Shown here one piece after another: positions 34,887 through 45,465 of a stretch of DNA of 64,000 bases. Position 1 is the first letter of the stretch, and each line of letters opens with the position of its first letter. This stretch comes from Prosapia bicincta (taxonomy: Eukaryota; Arthropoda; Insecta; Hemiptera; Cercopidae), in the NCBI GenBank assembly GCA_036971475.1, contig JBAIZL010000002.1, positions 233,254,643 to 233,318,642 of the forward strand, in the 5' to 3' direction. The position numbers and the translations under genes were made by a program. Under the pieces are notes generated by a model that was given only the letters and a program-made list of their open reading frames with translations, had not been told where the DNA came from and ran no database searches.

Positions 34887-35055
34887 AGCTATTAAACAGT
34901 CAGCCAGTCTGCCTGAGTTGATAGTTAGATACGATTATTTAGACTTAGACAAACAATTGACCCGGCGAGTGTCTGTAGTACAAGTTGATAAAGGCAATTA
35001 AAGTTTTTTAAATAAGTCAAACTCCATCACGATTACTACAAAAATCCGGGGGACC
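34887..35055. repeat. Dispersed repeat, copy 2 (mate at 7292-7455)
   Basis: The fuller copy of the repeat described at 7292, with about 30 extra bases (GATTATTTAGACTTAGAC and neighbours) between GTTAGATAC and CCCGGCGAGT. It ends next to a (TA)n array. Confidence 0.65.
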
Positions 35056-35059
<4 letters not shown>

Positions 35060-35110
<51 letters not shown>

Positions 35111-35324
35111 CATTAGAAATATATCATAAACAAGAATACTTTTAATGCATATATTATTCAAAGCTTTTCGCCGATAAAATAGTACTAGCATCTTCAGAAA
35201 AATAATTATCCAACAAAATATTTTTACAAAAATTAAATCATATGTAAGTTACTACAAAGAATCATATGTTTATAGGTAATATATATATTATTATATTATT
35301 CCTAATATATATATATATATATTA
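35060..35324 (-). mobile_element. PLE-tail-like insert bracketed by (TA)n arrays
   Basis: (TA)n at 35060-35106 and an imperfect TA array at 35278-35324 bracket about 170 bases that carry a minus-strand hammerhead near the left array. The 3' side of the motif faces the array at about 50 bases. It looks like a very short, 5'-truncated PLE tail inserted into a TA microsatellite. Confidence 0.5.
35158..35210 (-). ncRNA. Hammerhead ribozyme motif (AAGCTT type)
   Basis: On the minus strand: a T-rich stem I strand, CTGAAGA (35191-35197, a full match to CTGANGA), an imperfect stem II, GAAA (35166-35169), and the palindrome AAGCTT (35161-35166) followed by TGAATAAT. The latter is partly complementary to the upstream ATTATT (stem I). 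Stem II has at least one mismatch and two wobbles, so activity is uncertain. Same family as 53461 and 63519. Confidence 0.6.
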
Positions 35325-35816
35325 GCCTTTTTATATTATTCAGTTTTATAAAGCTAGTTTTGGTCTTCAATATCATCGTTAAGGTTATATTTCACTTTAT
35401 TGTTAGTTTCATGTTATATTTCTCCGGGAATACTTCGTATCCTAGTCCAACAATATCCCTTTTTCTATTAAGTTATGTTTTCTCATCTTTCATTTTTTTA
35501 AAATCTGTTTTAATTTATTTTTTATTAAATTAATTGTTATTTTTTGAATAAAATACTAGTTTTCCTTCAGTGTCGTTGTATTCAGCATTCGGTTCAGCGT
35601 TAAATTATATAATCTGATTTCATTTCTCGTAAAGCTGCTAATTAATTTATGCTTCATAGATAAGTTCGAACCGTAATTAGACGTACAGCAACCTTCGACT
35701 TTGCGCAAGTGACAATCTCAGTTCAGATGTGCGCCACTGGCGGTGAAACTATGAACTATTACAAGTCTGTGTGTCATTGCTATTTCTAAAATGAAATACA
35801 GCATTCTTTAAGAATG
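35325..35816. other. Non-coding DNA
   Basis: AT-rich, no feature recognised. A short GC-richer stretch near 35700-35750 has no supported frame. Confidence 0.5.
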
Positions 35817-36452
35817 GTATGTTTTTATTAACTTTTATTTTTATTGTAAATTTATAAGTGGTGTTATATGTTTATCAAGGCAATAAGCTGTCCATAGTGA
35901 GAGGTGGGGAAGAAAATGAGCAATGTGTGAGACTTTTCTTAATACAACATCGATAAACTAACATGGGATTGCAACCGTATTTGTTACACTCACTTTTTGT
36001 ACTGTCAATGTTTATTATACTTTTGCATTTTTCTTTGGGATTTATTAGAATAGCATGTTCACAGTTTCCAAAATAAGACCTCCCCCCCAACATCAGAATT
36101 TCCCTCCGTTCTTCGTCTGTCTATCTGCTCAAGTGTATGTTTTTATTAACTTTTATTTTTATTGTAAATTTATAAGTGGTGTCATATGTTTATCAAGGCA
36201 ATAAGCTGTCCATAGTGAGAGGTGGGGAAGAAAATGAGCAATGTGTGAGACTTTTCTTAATACAACATCGATAAACTAACATGGGATTGCAACCGTATTT
36301 GTTACACTCACTTTTTGTACTGTCAATGTTTATTATACTTTTGCATTTTTCTTTGGGATTTATTAGAATAGCATGTTCACAGTTTCCAAAATAAGACCCC
36401 CCCCCCCAACATCAGAATTTCCCTCCGTTCTTCGTCTGTCTATCTGCTCAAG
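35817..36452. repeat. 318-bp direct tandem duplication, two nearly identical copies
   Basis: Copy 1 at 35817-36134 and copy 2 at 36135-36452 abut exactly. I see about one substitution (GTTATA against GTCATA) plus a change at a C run near 36081 and 36400. Both contain a minus-strand frame with eight spaced Cys (for example CNKYGC and YRCC), which is unusual for random DNA but has no domain I recognise. In copy 1 the frame begins at an ATG (72 codons, 36093 to 35875). In copy 2 the C-run change puts that ATG out of frame. Confidence 0.93.
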
Positions 36453-37465
36453 TATCAGCTTTATGCATTTATATTTCGTAATTGGAAAGCAAAGTCTTCA
36501 ATACAAAATGTCTGAAACTCGCTCGCTCGAAAGCCGAACAAAGCCGTGATAATGGAAAAAAGCTCGATCCATCAAAGTCTCAAACAAAGAATTCGCTTCG
36601 CAACAAATAGTAATTAATCATCGCATCCTGAGGAGGACGCATTCAAGCCTCTTAGTTTGAGAAAGTAGCACGTATGCCACAGCTTTCTAGTAACGCTGCA
36701 CACACGTTGGACAAGTCTGTGCAAATACAACATAAAAGAGAAATATGGCTTTGACATAGGTAAAAGAAATACTTAACTCAAAGGATGTGTGTTTGTTATA
36801 GCAGTTTAGTAGCTTTTATGTGATCGTTTGTAAAATTTTGACTACGTACTCTTGTAAGTTTTAAAACTAAACTGAAATACTAGTCTGATTAGGTGCAAAA
36901 GAATTTTTTTAAATTGAAACCCTTTTCAGATATGGTTGATTAAACAAATTATAAATTCTTTTAACTACTAGATATACAACAAATATCAATAGATAATTTA
37001 ACAAAATCAAATACGTTTCGATCAAAAACTTGTGTTGACTATCATGTCATTCTGGCCATATTACATTGTCACATTAACTGATACGTTTCAGGAAACCTAC
37101 ATAACGCTTATAGTTCTGTGCAGAATCTTCGAATCCCATCGACAAGAGTTATGTTAGTGTTGGGGATGTCAAGGAAGCCATGATGTTCGACATATTAATA
37201 CACAAACTGTACATAAACCTAGATTAATAGCATGTTTTTGACATTGATGGTATGGACAATAAACTACATTAATTTAGTTATACTGGTCACTCGTAAGCTG
37301 GCGCCATCGATCGATAGAAAACCTGTACTAGCCATATTCAAAAACCATTTTTTTGTAATGCGTGTTGCATCAAAGGCAATCGCTAAGAAATTGCAGGCGT
37401 TACGGTCGTTTAGAAAACTAGTATAAGTAAATTTGTTCAAACCTATATGTGAATGATTTGGTTAA
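36453..37465. other. Non-coding DNA
   Basis: No feature recognised. Confidence 0.55.
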
Positions 37466-37530
37466 TATGACAAATCAAATCAAATAATATTTATAACGGC
37501 CTTTCGGCCTTGTCAAATCTACATTATTGT
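37466..37530 (-). repeat. LINE 3'-tail-like sequence with ATTTG repeats
   Basis: On the minus strand, AAGGCCGAAAGGCCGTTATA is followed by TATTATTTGATTTGATTTG. A short GC hairpin followed by a simple repeat is a common 3' end of insect LINEs. No coding part is attached, so this is inference. Confidence 0.35.
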
Positions 37531-37714
37531 AATATAAATACTATATCTCATAATATATTACTTATTGTTTTATATTAAACTTTGCTACTCGATACACAAT
37601 TTGCAATAAATGAGTTTTTCTCTTCAACCTTTCACTGGGACATGTTATGACATCTGATTATATATGTTACACGTAACGTTCATTGCTCGCAGCTTCGAAT
37701 GATGAATGACAAAG
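37531..37714. other. Non-coding DNA
   Basis: No feature recognised. Confidence 0.5.
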
Positions 37715-38090
37715 TGTGAATCACAATTAGCTGAGCGAGATTAAGGATATCGTCCCTCCATGGAGGCCTTCTATTCTTTCGAAAAATAGAGTGGAAGTAG
37801 TGGCTACCCGCCTTAGCATCGGCTACTCTTAACTAACTCATGGTTATCTGATGCGTCGTGAGGACCCGCCTTCATGTCAGTTCTGTGGAAATACCATCAC
37901 AATCAGTCATATACTGGTAAATTGTGGTGGTTTGAAGAATGCTCATGACAGTTTTAATTTACACGGAAGTTTAAAAGTCGTGTTAAAGGACGATGCCGCG
38001 GCCGTCGACTGTGTCATCGCATTCCTTTGCCACCTAAATATAACTTCTAAAATTGAATACCTGAATAAAGAAAATTTATAATTTACTAAT
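37715..38090 (+). pseudogene. LINE ORF2 C-terminal fragment (I/Jockey/R1-like)
   Basis: The end of a LINE ORF2. From about 37750 the frame reads PPWRPSIL and VEVVATRLSIGYS, then a TAA, then LTHGYLMRREDPPSCQFCG continuing to the stop near 38079. The pattern LTHGYLM, then C-X2-C-X7-H-X4-C (CQFCG...HILVNC), is the characteristic C-terminal zinc motif of I, Jockey and R1 group elements. The copy is 5'-truncated, lacks RT, and has one nonsense codon. AT-rich sequence after 38090 could be its 3' UTR. Confidence 0.8.
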
Positions 38091-38826
38091 ATATTTATTT
38101 AATATAGTATAGATATTCATGTTACTTTGTGTTTAGAGTTTATTTATTGTTAACTTATTTATTTTCTGCATTGTGTTATTTGTTATTTTTTTATAGGTTT
38201 ATTGTTATATAGTTTTGTTATTTATTGGTATGATTCCTTGTTATGTATTTATTGTTACATATTTGTATTATAATATTACTGTTATGTTTAAATTTTGGTT
38301 GTTTGTTATGTTTTATAATTTTTGTGTTAATATATTTTAATTTATTATTTTGCTTTATTGAAAATAGTTTGCTTTTGTTTTGTTGCTGATTGGCGATTAC
38401 AACCAAAACTGGTTTTTCGACAGGAAAAAAAAAGATTTAATTGATTTTATAATTCATCAACCCTAAATATGCAACTTGAATCCTTGCCCGATTCTTCATT
38501 GTCTTCACCGTCGCCTTTCATACGTGTGATAGAACTCTCTCTGATGTTATCAATAGCTGGCTCCTTTGTGATATACTCATCTTCTATGTTTCTAATTTTT
38601 TACATTTGGCTTTCATATCTTCTGAAATTATTGAAGAAAATTCTTTTCACATACTTGTTGCACATCAGATATTTTAAATGTACTGTTGTGTGAAGCAACT
38701 TAATTCCTTATTAAGTCAAAACTTATATACGTAAAATATTAATTGGCTGTCTTTTACAAACACTATCAGAAAAACAAAAAAATCAATTTAAAAAAAAGCA
38801 ATCTGAACACACTATAATAACTACTC
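38091..38826. other. Very AT-rich non-coding DNA
   Basis: Possibly the 3' UTR of the preceding LINE fragment in part. No other feature recognised up to the hAT target duplication. Confidence 0.5.
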
Positions 38827-39241
38827 CTATACACCAGTGTTTCCCAACAGGTGGTCCGCGGACCAAAGGTGGTCCGTGAGAGCCTCGGAGTGGTCCGCGG
38901 GAGAGACCGGTAACTACTTACAAAAAGTAATGTTACCCCTGATTAAATCAAAATTTCGATTTTCGTTGAACAAGATTAAGTAAATACATTCGTTCTGATG
39001 AATATCAGATATTTATTGAATTATAATTCAAATTATGTTAAAGATATTTAACATAATAATTTTTGTATCATGTAGAAAACGTCTTTTCAACATTATAACA
39101 GGGGAACACTTCACGGCTACATCTGCGGGCGTCGGAGCAGAAGTCAGTGATCACGTGACAAAGGATGCTAACATAAGTGACCGGCCGCTGGAAAATTAGA
39201 AAACTTAAAGAAAATGAAACTAGGAAAAACTGGCGTAGCAT

Positions 39242-40818
39242 ATGAATTCTGAAAAGGTACTCTCCGCTTCATTTGAAATTTCGCATTTAATGGCCAAGGC
39301 GAAGAAACCCTACACGATTGGAGAAACACTAATAAAGCCATGTTTGATCAAAGCAGCTGAACAAGTTTTAGGACTTGAATCTTCTAAAAAAATGCAAGAT
39401 ATTCCTTTATCCAAGAATACAGTGAAGGCTCGGATCGATATAATGTCCACTGACATTTAGGACCAGCTGGTTTATGAAATTAAAAATCTCCGTATTTTGG
39501 TTTGCAGTGTGATGAAAGTACAGACGTATCTCAATGCTGCCAGTTGTTAGTTTTTGCTCGATATTTGGGAGAAGAAAACAAAATAAAAGAAGAACTTTTA
39601 ATATTACAAGAGTTGGAAACCACATTGAAAGGAGAAGACGTCATAAAAATCATTTGTGATTTCTTTGAGAAGCATGGTCTTGAGTGGAATAAGCTAGCAG
39701 GACTTTGTACCGATGGAGCGCCTGCTATGCTGGGATCACGTTCAGGCCTAGCAACATTAGTGAAGAAGAAGAACCCTGATACAGTTACGATGCACTTTTT
39801 AATTCACCGTCAAGCATTAGCATCGAAAACCATGCCGGAAAACTTATTGAATGTCATGAAATTGGTCATGAAGATGGTGAACTTTGTTAAAGGTAGTGCA
39901 AAACACTCACGCATTTTCAAAAGGTTATGTGCAGAATTAGACTCCGAGCACGAGACACTACTTTATCATACTGATGTGCGTTGGCCGTCAAAAGGCAATA
40001 TGTTGGCCCGCATATATGAGTTGAGAGAGGAGTTGAAAATATTTTTTATTGAGACTAAAATGCAACATTTCTTGGAACAATTGAGTGAACCAAGCTTAGA
40101 GATGCATCTCGCATATCTAGTGGATGTTTTTGGTCACTTGAACCATTTAAACATTCAACTTCAAGGATGTGGAAACGGAAATTTGGAAGGTGTCAGTAAT
40201 ATATTTGCTTTCAAGGACAAACTTCACGCGTTTTTTTGTAAGATTGATCTCTGGATAGGTAAAGTTGAACAAAAAAACTTTCAATCGTTCGCAACTTTAA
40301 AAGCTCTTGCTGACAACGAGGATTATGCTGCTGTTACAGACCAGGTGCAGCATAACATACTCAGCCACTTAGGCAACCTCAAAACTGAATTTGCTCGTTA
40401 TTTCCCAGAATATGGAAGGTGTGAGACACAATCTTTGAAAAAGCTTATTCGAAATCCTTTCAATGTGAAGCCTACAGATCTTCCTGACAATATTGAAGAG
40501 GAGACTATAGAACTTAAAAGCGACAGTAACTTCAAGGACTCATTTGAATCTGGTGTAGAGCTAGAAGAGTTGTGGTGTAAGAAAGCCCTGGCCTTCCCCA
40601 AGATTCGACAAGTAGCTTTGCGGTTTCTCTTGATGTTTTCATCCACTTTTTTGTGTGAGCAGGGGTTCTCTACATTATTGTTAATTAAAAACAAACAACG
40701 AAATCGGCTAAGTGCAAGCGGTGATTTGAGAGTAGCTCTTAGCAAGAACCTAAGTCCAGGATTCTTCAGCTTGTCAAAAAAATTCATGCACAAAAGTCAC
40801 ATTGAAAATATGAGGTAA
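39242..40818 (+). pseudogene. hAT transposase (ZBED5/FAM200-like), one stop and one frameshift
   Basis: The transposase of the element. Segment one (39242-39460) has ISHLMAKAKKPYTIGE and ends at a TAG. After it, translation could resume in the same frame for about 12 codons, before a frameshift near 39500 leads to the 438-codon segment at 39502-40818. The latter begins with the catalytic-region motif QCDESTDVSQCC and has LCTDGAPAMLG near residue 75. It ends with the hAT dimerisation region (RFLLMFSSTFLCEQGFSTL near 376, then KNKQRNRL). It resembles the vertebrate ZBED5, GTF2IRD2 and FAM200 hAT-derived proteins. No N-terminal BED zinc finger is present upstream, suggesting a 5' internal deletion. 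Confidence 0.92.
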
Positions 40819-40959
40819 ATTTTATGAGGAGTTATTTTCGACTAAGTAAATTTTGAATTATTTATTTCATTAAAAGACAATTTACAATTAAAATTTTTTA
40901 AACTTTTTGTTACATACAATCGATGTAATGAACCGCTAGTTTTTTAGTCTCAATTTTTT

Positions 40960-41005
40960 TTATTTTTAGAAACGTTTCGACTATTTTTTTAGTCATCTTC
41001 TCTTT
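40960..41005 (-). ncRNA. Degenerate hammerhead-like motif, left arm
   Basis: On the minus strand: GAGAAGA (two changes from CTGAAGA), T, stem II GACTA/TAGTC with an A-rich loop, then GAAACGTTTC containing the palindrome AAACGTTT. Stem II and the 3' half are intact, the 5' core is not. Confidence 0.5.
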
Positions 41006-41077
41006 GAGAAGGCCATGCTTCTCAAAGAAATCACTAATGATTTTTATGTCGTCTTTTCCTTTCGATGGGGTTTCCAT

Positions 41078-41112
41078 CTTCAGATGACTAAAAAAATAGT
41101 CGAAACGTTTCT
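41078..41112 (+). ncRNA. Degenerate hammerhead-like motif, right arm
   Basis: Partner of the left-arm motif. CTTCAGA replaces CTGAAGA; stem II GACTA/TAGTC, GAAA (41102-41105) and AAACGTTT are kept. The two arms carry different core changes, so they decayed independently from a common CTGAAGA form. Confidence 0.5.
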
Positions 41113-41467
41113 AAAATAAAAAAATTGCGACTAAAAAACTGGCTGTTCATTACGATATTCCAACATTAGTCTGCAAGTACACTAAATCATTAAAAAATAT
41201 GGAGCCGATGACATACAATGTAACCTTCTGAAAATTACCATTTATATGTTTGTATTACTGTTAATTATAATAATTTCTTAATTATTAATAATTGTTTGTT
41301 TTTGAAAAATTGTTGTATTTAATCACCTTTGAATTTAGTTACAACTCATAAGATGCATGCAATAATGTAATGGGTCCGTGGGGTGGGGGGGGGGGTGGAC
41401 CGTGGTAACTCACTTTCAGGCTGAGTGGTCCGTGGACATCTACGGGTTGGGAACCACTGCTATACAC

Positions 41468-42575
41468 GAACGCACTTTACAATAAGAAAATGACTTTTGT
41501 TCACACGGTTTCTAATTTTCAACTTTTTAAAAATGTGTCATAGTCGATAGAGTAAGCTGCCCCGGGGTCTTGTCATCGAACGTGAATATTAGTGGAACGT
41601 TTTTTTTGCTTCCTCTACCGCCCCCCCCCATTTCCTCCCTATTCTAGGTTACGTGCCAGCTTACGTGTGGCCAGCTAAAACACAGCCTAAGCTGTATTAC
41701 AAGAAGAGATATAAAGTAGAAATGAGTTATAATAAAAAGAGATGAAGAAAGAGATGCAATTCTAATGGAGAAGTAACAGTTTTGAAATGTTTTAAAATGT
41801 GTAGACAAAATTTTAAAAAAATATGTACAATGCTTATGCGTCTATTGTTCATAAATTTAAAGTTTGTGTTGTGGTAACATTGCTTGTGGTAATAGTATAT
41901 TAACTTGGCTTGATGTTTTTGTATTATATTTTTCTGAAAATTTTGTTTTATTTTTATTGATGGAAAGATAGTAATTTAAAAAATTGTTTGTTGACCAAAA
42001 TATACAAATTTAAGAGTTGTTTTAAACAAAATATAACAAAATATTTCAGCTCTTAAATACAATTTCAGTTTGGAAAAGAAATCGAAAAAAATAGCAATGT
42101 TTTTAAACATACAATATTGTTTCAGTTTTTAGATCGTTCATAATTGGCCGTATTTAACCAAATCTATTAAATAATAAATTTTTATTTAATTAAAATTCTA
42201 AGGTTCTTTTTGCACAAACTTATTTTGGTCTCCAGAGTTTTACAGATCTCAAAGGTTACACTGTACATTCTTTGTCGAAACCCAGCAACGACGAGAAAGT
42301 TCTGAAGTAATATTCTATGTTACTTGTTTATAGGCTTTTTGCTTTCCATGGATTATCAGAAGGTGTTGAAAGGCATCTGAAGTATGCAATACATACGCAA
42401 GAAGTGGTTGAATACAATGAGATTGATAAAAAAAACGTCGTCTTTGATAGAGATCACAGAATAGGAATCAAAAACCCATCGAAAAAGTTCCTGCCTCAAT
42501 ATGGTCTCATTTATCCCATGCTTCTCTTACAAGCCGTTATTAGCAAAGATCTTCTTCTATGGCTATTATCAAACC
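41468..42575. other. AT-rich non-coding DNA
   Basis: A 98-codon frame at 42317-42613 runs into the next repeat and has no recognisable domain. Nothing else is seen. Confidence 0.5.
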
Positions 42576-43055
42576 CTGTGGCTCCCAACCTTTTTCATTT
42601 CACGTACCCTTAGAAACGTATTTCTAATGAAAAGTACCCCCTTTTCCTCTGAAGGTTGCTAACTGCCTTGTACATAATAAACGGAGCGGGGGCAACCGGC
42701 TGTGTATACGATATTTTTGTGTGGGCAACAAGACAAACGGTTCCCTGAAAGTTTCCTATCATCAAATCGTAGATCTATTCCTGCATTTTTATTGTTCACC
42801 TAAATCTGGAATACATGTTTCCCATCGCTATTCTATTCTTTGCTTTCAGTACCACACACAAACATACAAGCTCCACGCAATTTCGATCAACAACACACCA
42901 CCTATCTTGCCAATTACTAGTATAAACTTGAATTTGTTTCAAATCTAAAGTGTGAAGTATTGATGTCCGCCATTACTGGTATTATTTTCGCGTACCACTC
43001 CTCAGGCTTCTACGTACCCCTGGGGGTACTTGTTCCACAGGATGGGAACAGCTTG
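42576..43055. mobile_element. Possible non-autonomous hAT-like element
   Basis: The left end (CTGTGGCTCCCAACCTTTTT, then CACGTACCC) and the right end, reverse-complemented (GCTGTTCCCATCC, then AAGTACCCC), share a diverged terminal repeat of hAT style. The interior has no transposase. I found no 8-bp duplication, and the ends are diverged. Confidence 0.4.
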
Positions 43056-43837
43056 TCTACCCATTTCTTTTTTTGCGCTATTTCCACAGTTTTTATATTT
43101 TTCATTAAAAATTTTATATAAAATACTTCTTTAAAATTGAGTAGAGGGTGGAAGTAAGTTCATCCCGTTTGAAAGCACGTCTGTTTCAGGTACACTACTC
43201 TGCCATGTCTTAGTTCCGCATGTACAGTCGAATCACTTTGTGAAAAATCGGGGTGTTAGATGCCCACTGCCAAGAGGTGCCAGTGCGCATGCTTGTTAGG
43301 GCGAGAGCTCTGAGCATCACTTCAGTTGGTTGTGAAAGTTGCCGGTGGTGGATCTATACGTACCTTTCGAATAACATTTTCTGGTGTTATATTTTGATTT
43401 AGGTTTTATGATATCTTTTGTGTTTTATAGTGCACGTGTTTTTAGTTTCTTTAAGAAATGGGGCGACCGGGTATTACTTGGGTTCTTTCTCTTGACGTGC
43501 ACAAATAAATCAACTTCACTGAAAGTATGTAGTCAGGTTAGTAGCTATTCTACTTAGAACTTTCTCTTCCTCCACCCCACATGCCTGCGTGAAGCGATTT
43601 TTATCAAAAGTGATTCAACTGTACAGTGCGTGAGGTTTAACGGTGTCCCTCGTTCTGTTCTAGCATTTGACTACTAGCCTAACTGAAAACATTATACAAT
43701 ATATTTTCGTAATCGCATCACTTTCTTTGCAGAAGCAGAGCAATACATTTAAAGATCATGTCTACATCAAACTATTACAGTATTATCATTTTGTTAATTA
43801 TAGCTGTTTACAGTTTAAATACGACACTGATGTTTTC
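43056..43837. other. Non-coding DNA
   Basis: A GC-richer patch near 43240-43370 could be an untranslated exon, but nothing supports it. No feature recognised. Confidence 0.45.
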
Positions 43838-43925
43838 TGAAGTGTTGGGATTTGACCCCGCACGGCAGCCCAGTCCAGCCTAGCTATCTCAAGGTCAGAG
43901 ACACGGTTGAACCTCACGCACAGTA
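43838..43925 (-). repeat. tRNA-like SINE head fragment (tentative)
   Basis: On the minus strand, TAGCTAGGCTGG resembles a pol III A box, and GGGGTCAAATCCC, about 20 bases on, resembles a B box. No cloverleaf could be folded and no second copy was found, so this is weak evidence for a tRNA-derived SINE. Confidence 0.3.
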
Positions 43926-44224
43926 CCCAGTACCAGAGGATCCTTTTTTAAATTTTTTTCTTTGTCCTGTCTAACTTCTCTTCCACTACATATCTTCTAC
44001 AATGATTAAGCACCTCTTTTTAACAGAAGAAAACAATAGGTCTATACATAATGATCCTATTTTCTTTACGATGGGTTTTATGGTCCTACCTTAACCCTTC
44101 CTATATTAACAACTTTTTTTCCCTACTCAGCCACAATAAATAGCCCTACTGACAGATTGTATACAAACTACAGAAATACATCAGCAATATACATTTGAGT
44201 ACATTTGTCTGCCTTTCCTAGCAT
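43926..44224. other. Non-coding DNA
   Basis: No feature recognised. Confidence 0.5.
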
Positions 44225-44285
44225 TAAAATATTTTTCTTTTTTGACGCGTTCGGAATAACTCAATTCTCAAAATTTAAATATAAC
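44225..44285 (-). ncRNA. Degenerate hammerhead-like motif, same family as 63735
   Basis: Over about 60 bases (TGCCTTTCCTA through TTCTCAAAA) it matches 63700-63775. On the minus strand: TTGAGAA, an imperfect stem II, GAA (one A of GAAA lost), and the palindrome ACGCGT at 44245-44250 followed by C. Probably inactive. Confidence 0.5.
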
Positions 44286-44308
44286 ACCACTGCTATTAAA
44301 GAAAAAAC

Positions 44309-44560
44309 GTATTACACTTTTGCTATTACTTACGACCAGACTTTTTGTTAACTAAAGGTTGTTAAATTGTTATCTTACACTCGGAGGAAACGTTTTCGTC
44401 TTACGACTTCTTCAGCCTCGTATTTTTGCCACAGTTGTGCTTCTTTGGTAAAAATTTTTGAAAGTTAGAAGTGATGTGATCGAAGAGTATGTGTGATCTG
44501 TCGTGTTTGTTCATTTCGGATGCCATTTTTTGGTCGCAAGTAGTATGAAAAGTGTAATAA
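44309..44560 (-). mobile_element. 252-bp element with 29-bp inverted ends and an internal hammerhead
   Basis: Terminal inverted repeats at 44310-44338 (TATTACACTTTTGCTATTAC) and 44531-44559 (reverse complement TTATTACACTTTTCATACTA) agree at about 80%. A minus-strand hammerhead lies inside. Upstream of it, on the same strand, about 42 codons stay open (44531 down to about 44403), starting MASEMNKHDR, without recognised homology. A truncated copy sits at 5303-5425. It is either a MITE-like element or a PLE tail with inverted ends; the ribozyme favours the latter. Confidence 0.7.
44380..44420 (-). ncRNA. Hammerhead ribozyme motif, complete core (AAACGTTT type)
   Basis: On the minus strand: GAGG (stem I), CTGAAGA (44409-44415), stem II GTC/GAC closed by a GTAA loop (44398-44407), GAAA (44394-44397), the palindrome AAACGTTT (44388-44395), then CCTC, which pairs with GAGG. 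All catalytic positions match the CTGANGA...GAAA consensus. Stem II is only 3 bp, and stem III needs a dimer. Confidence 0.72.
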
Positions 44561-45465
44561 GTAATTAACAACCCGCATGAACAGCAACAAGATTTCGGTA
44601 TTTAAAGAAAACAATTAAAGTGTGGAGAATAGAATTATTCCGAAAAGCATCAACCAAGAAAAATATTTTATTGTTAAGACAGGCAGATAAATGTACTCAA
44701 ATGTATGCAAATATTCCCAATAGAAGTAAAGATGGGTATATAAGAGTATTTCAACCTGTAAAATGCATATTTTTAATGCACCTTTTCACTGTTCTGACCT
44801 CCAACGATACAATGACGGCTCTTTTTCCTCTTATGTACTTCTTCAAGTCGTAGCAACCTATTTACACAGGACTTGCTGTGTGACATTACAACATAAGGTT
44901 AAACCAAACAAAGTCTACGGAAAAGCTCGTTGCAATTCCCCAGGGAACATGTAATCAAGGGACCGTATGTCCGGTAATCCGATTCAACAAAATTACTTTT
45001 CCGACCTGCCTTTCCGATCCTTAATGTACTTTATTTTCTATGGACAATATCTATCGGGATTTTCAACTTGTTTTGATGTAATACAATAGTTCACTGCACG
45101 GTAACAAACATTGTCAACCGCGGCTCGTTCTGCAAGGTTTTATTCCTTCTTTGGGCCTTTCCGTTTCAGTGTTATTACGGACTGAAAGATTCGTTTTAAG
45201 TTAGGGTATATTTTTTAGTTTTATTTTTAGGAACAAACATATTTATTGGAAAACAATCTGATAGTCTGGTGTACTTTATGTTCATTTTGTATTCAATTAC
45301 CTTCATTTTACATATTATTTTATATCTTGTATAATGATAAGGTTTTATTTTTATTTTTGTTTTCGAACATGGTGTATTTTTATTCAATTGGTGTATTAGA
45401 AGAATCGTTTCTTTATACGCTCTCAAGAAATATTGTAAACTCACTTTCATTCACAGAATTTATTT
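44561..45465. other. Non-coding DNA
   Basis: Short open frames only; no feature recognised. Confidence 0.5.

Larger units (their letters stand above)
40921..41210. mobile_element. 290-bp insertion in the hAT: inverted hammerhead arms around an inverted transposase fragment
   Basis: Flanked by a 9-bp duplication ACATACAAT (40912-40920 and 41211-41219). Left arm about 40921-41006 and right arm about 41078-41158 are inverted copies at roughly 88-90% identity, each with a hammerhead-like motif. The spacer 41009-41076 is the reverse complement of a segment about 88-90% identical to the hAT transposase frame at 39614-39681. About 50 bases follow the right arm before the duplication. The arms look PLE-derived, and the captured piece probably came from a related hAT copy. 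Confidence 0.8.
38835..41459 (+). mobile_element. hAT DNA transposon with exact 8-bp target duplication
   Basis: A 2.6-kb element with terminal inverted repeats starting CAGTGTTTCCCAAC (left) and, reverse-complemented, CAGTGGTTCCCAAC (right). It is flanked on both sides by the 8-bp duplication CTATACAC (38827-38834 and 41460-41467), as expected for hAT elements. Sub-terminal regions repeat GTGGTCCG. It carries a nearly complete transposase frame with one stop and one frameshift, and has itself received an insertion at 40921-41210. Confidence 0.97.

Noticed and set aside
40398..40793. 131-codon minus-strand frame
   Set aside because: Antisense shadow of the hAT transposase C-terminus.
42317..42613. 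98-codon frame as a gene
   Set aside because: It runs into a hAT-like repeat end and has no domain.
44763..44954. 63-codon open frame
   Set aside because: No domain and chance length.
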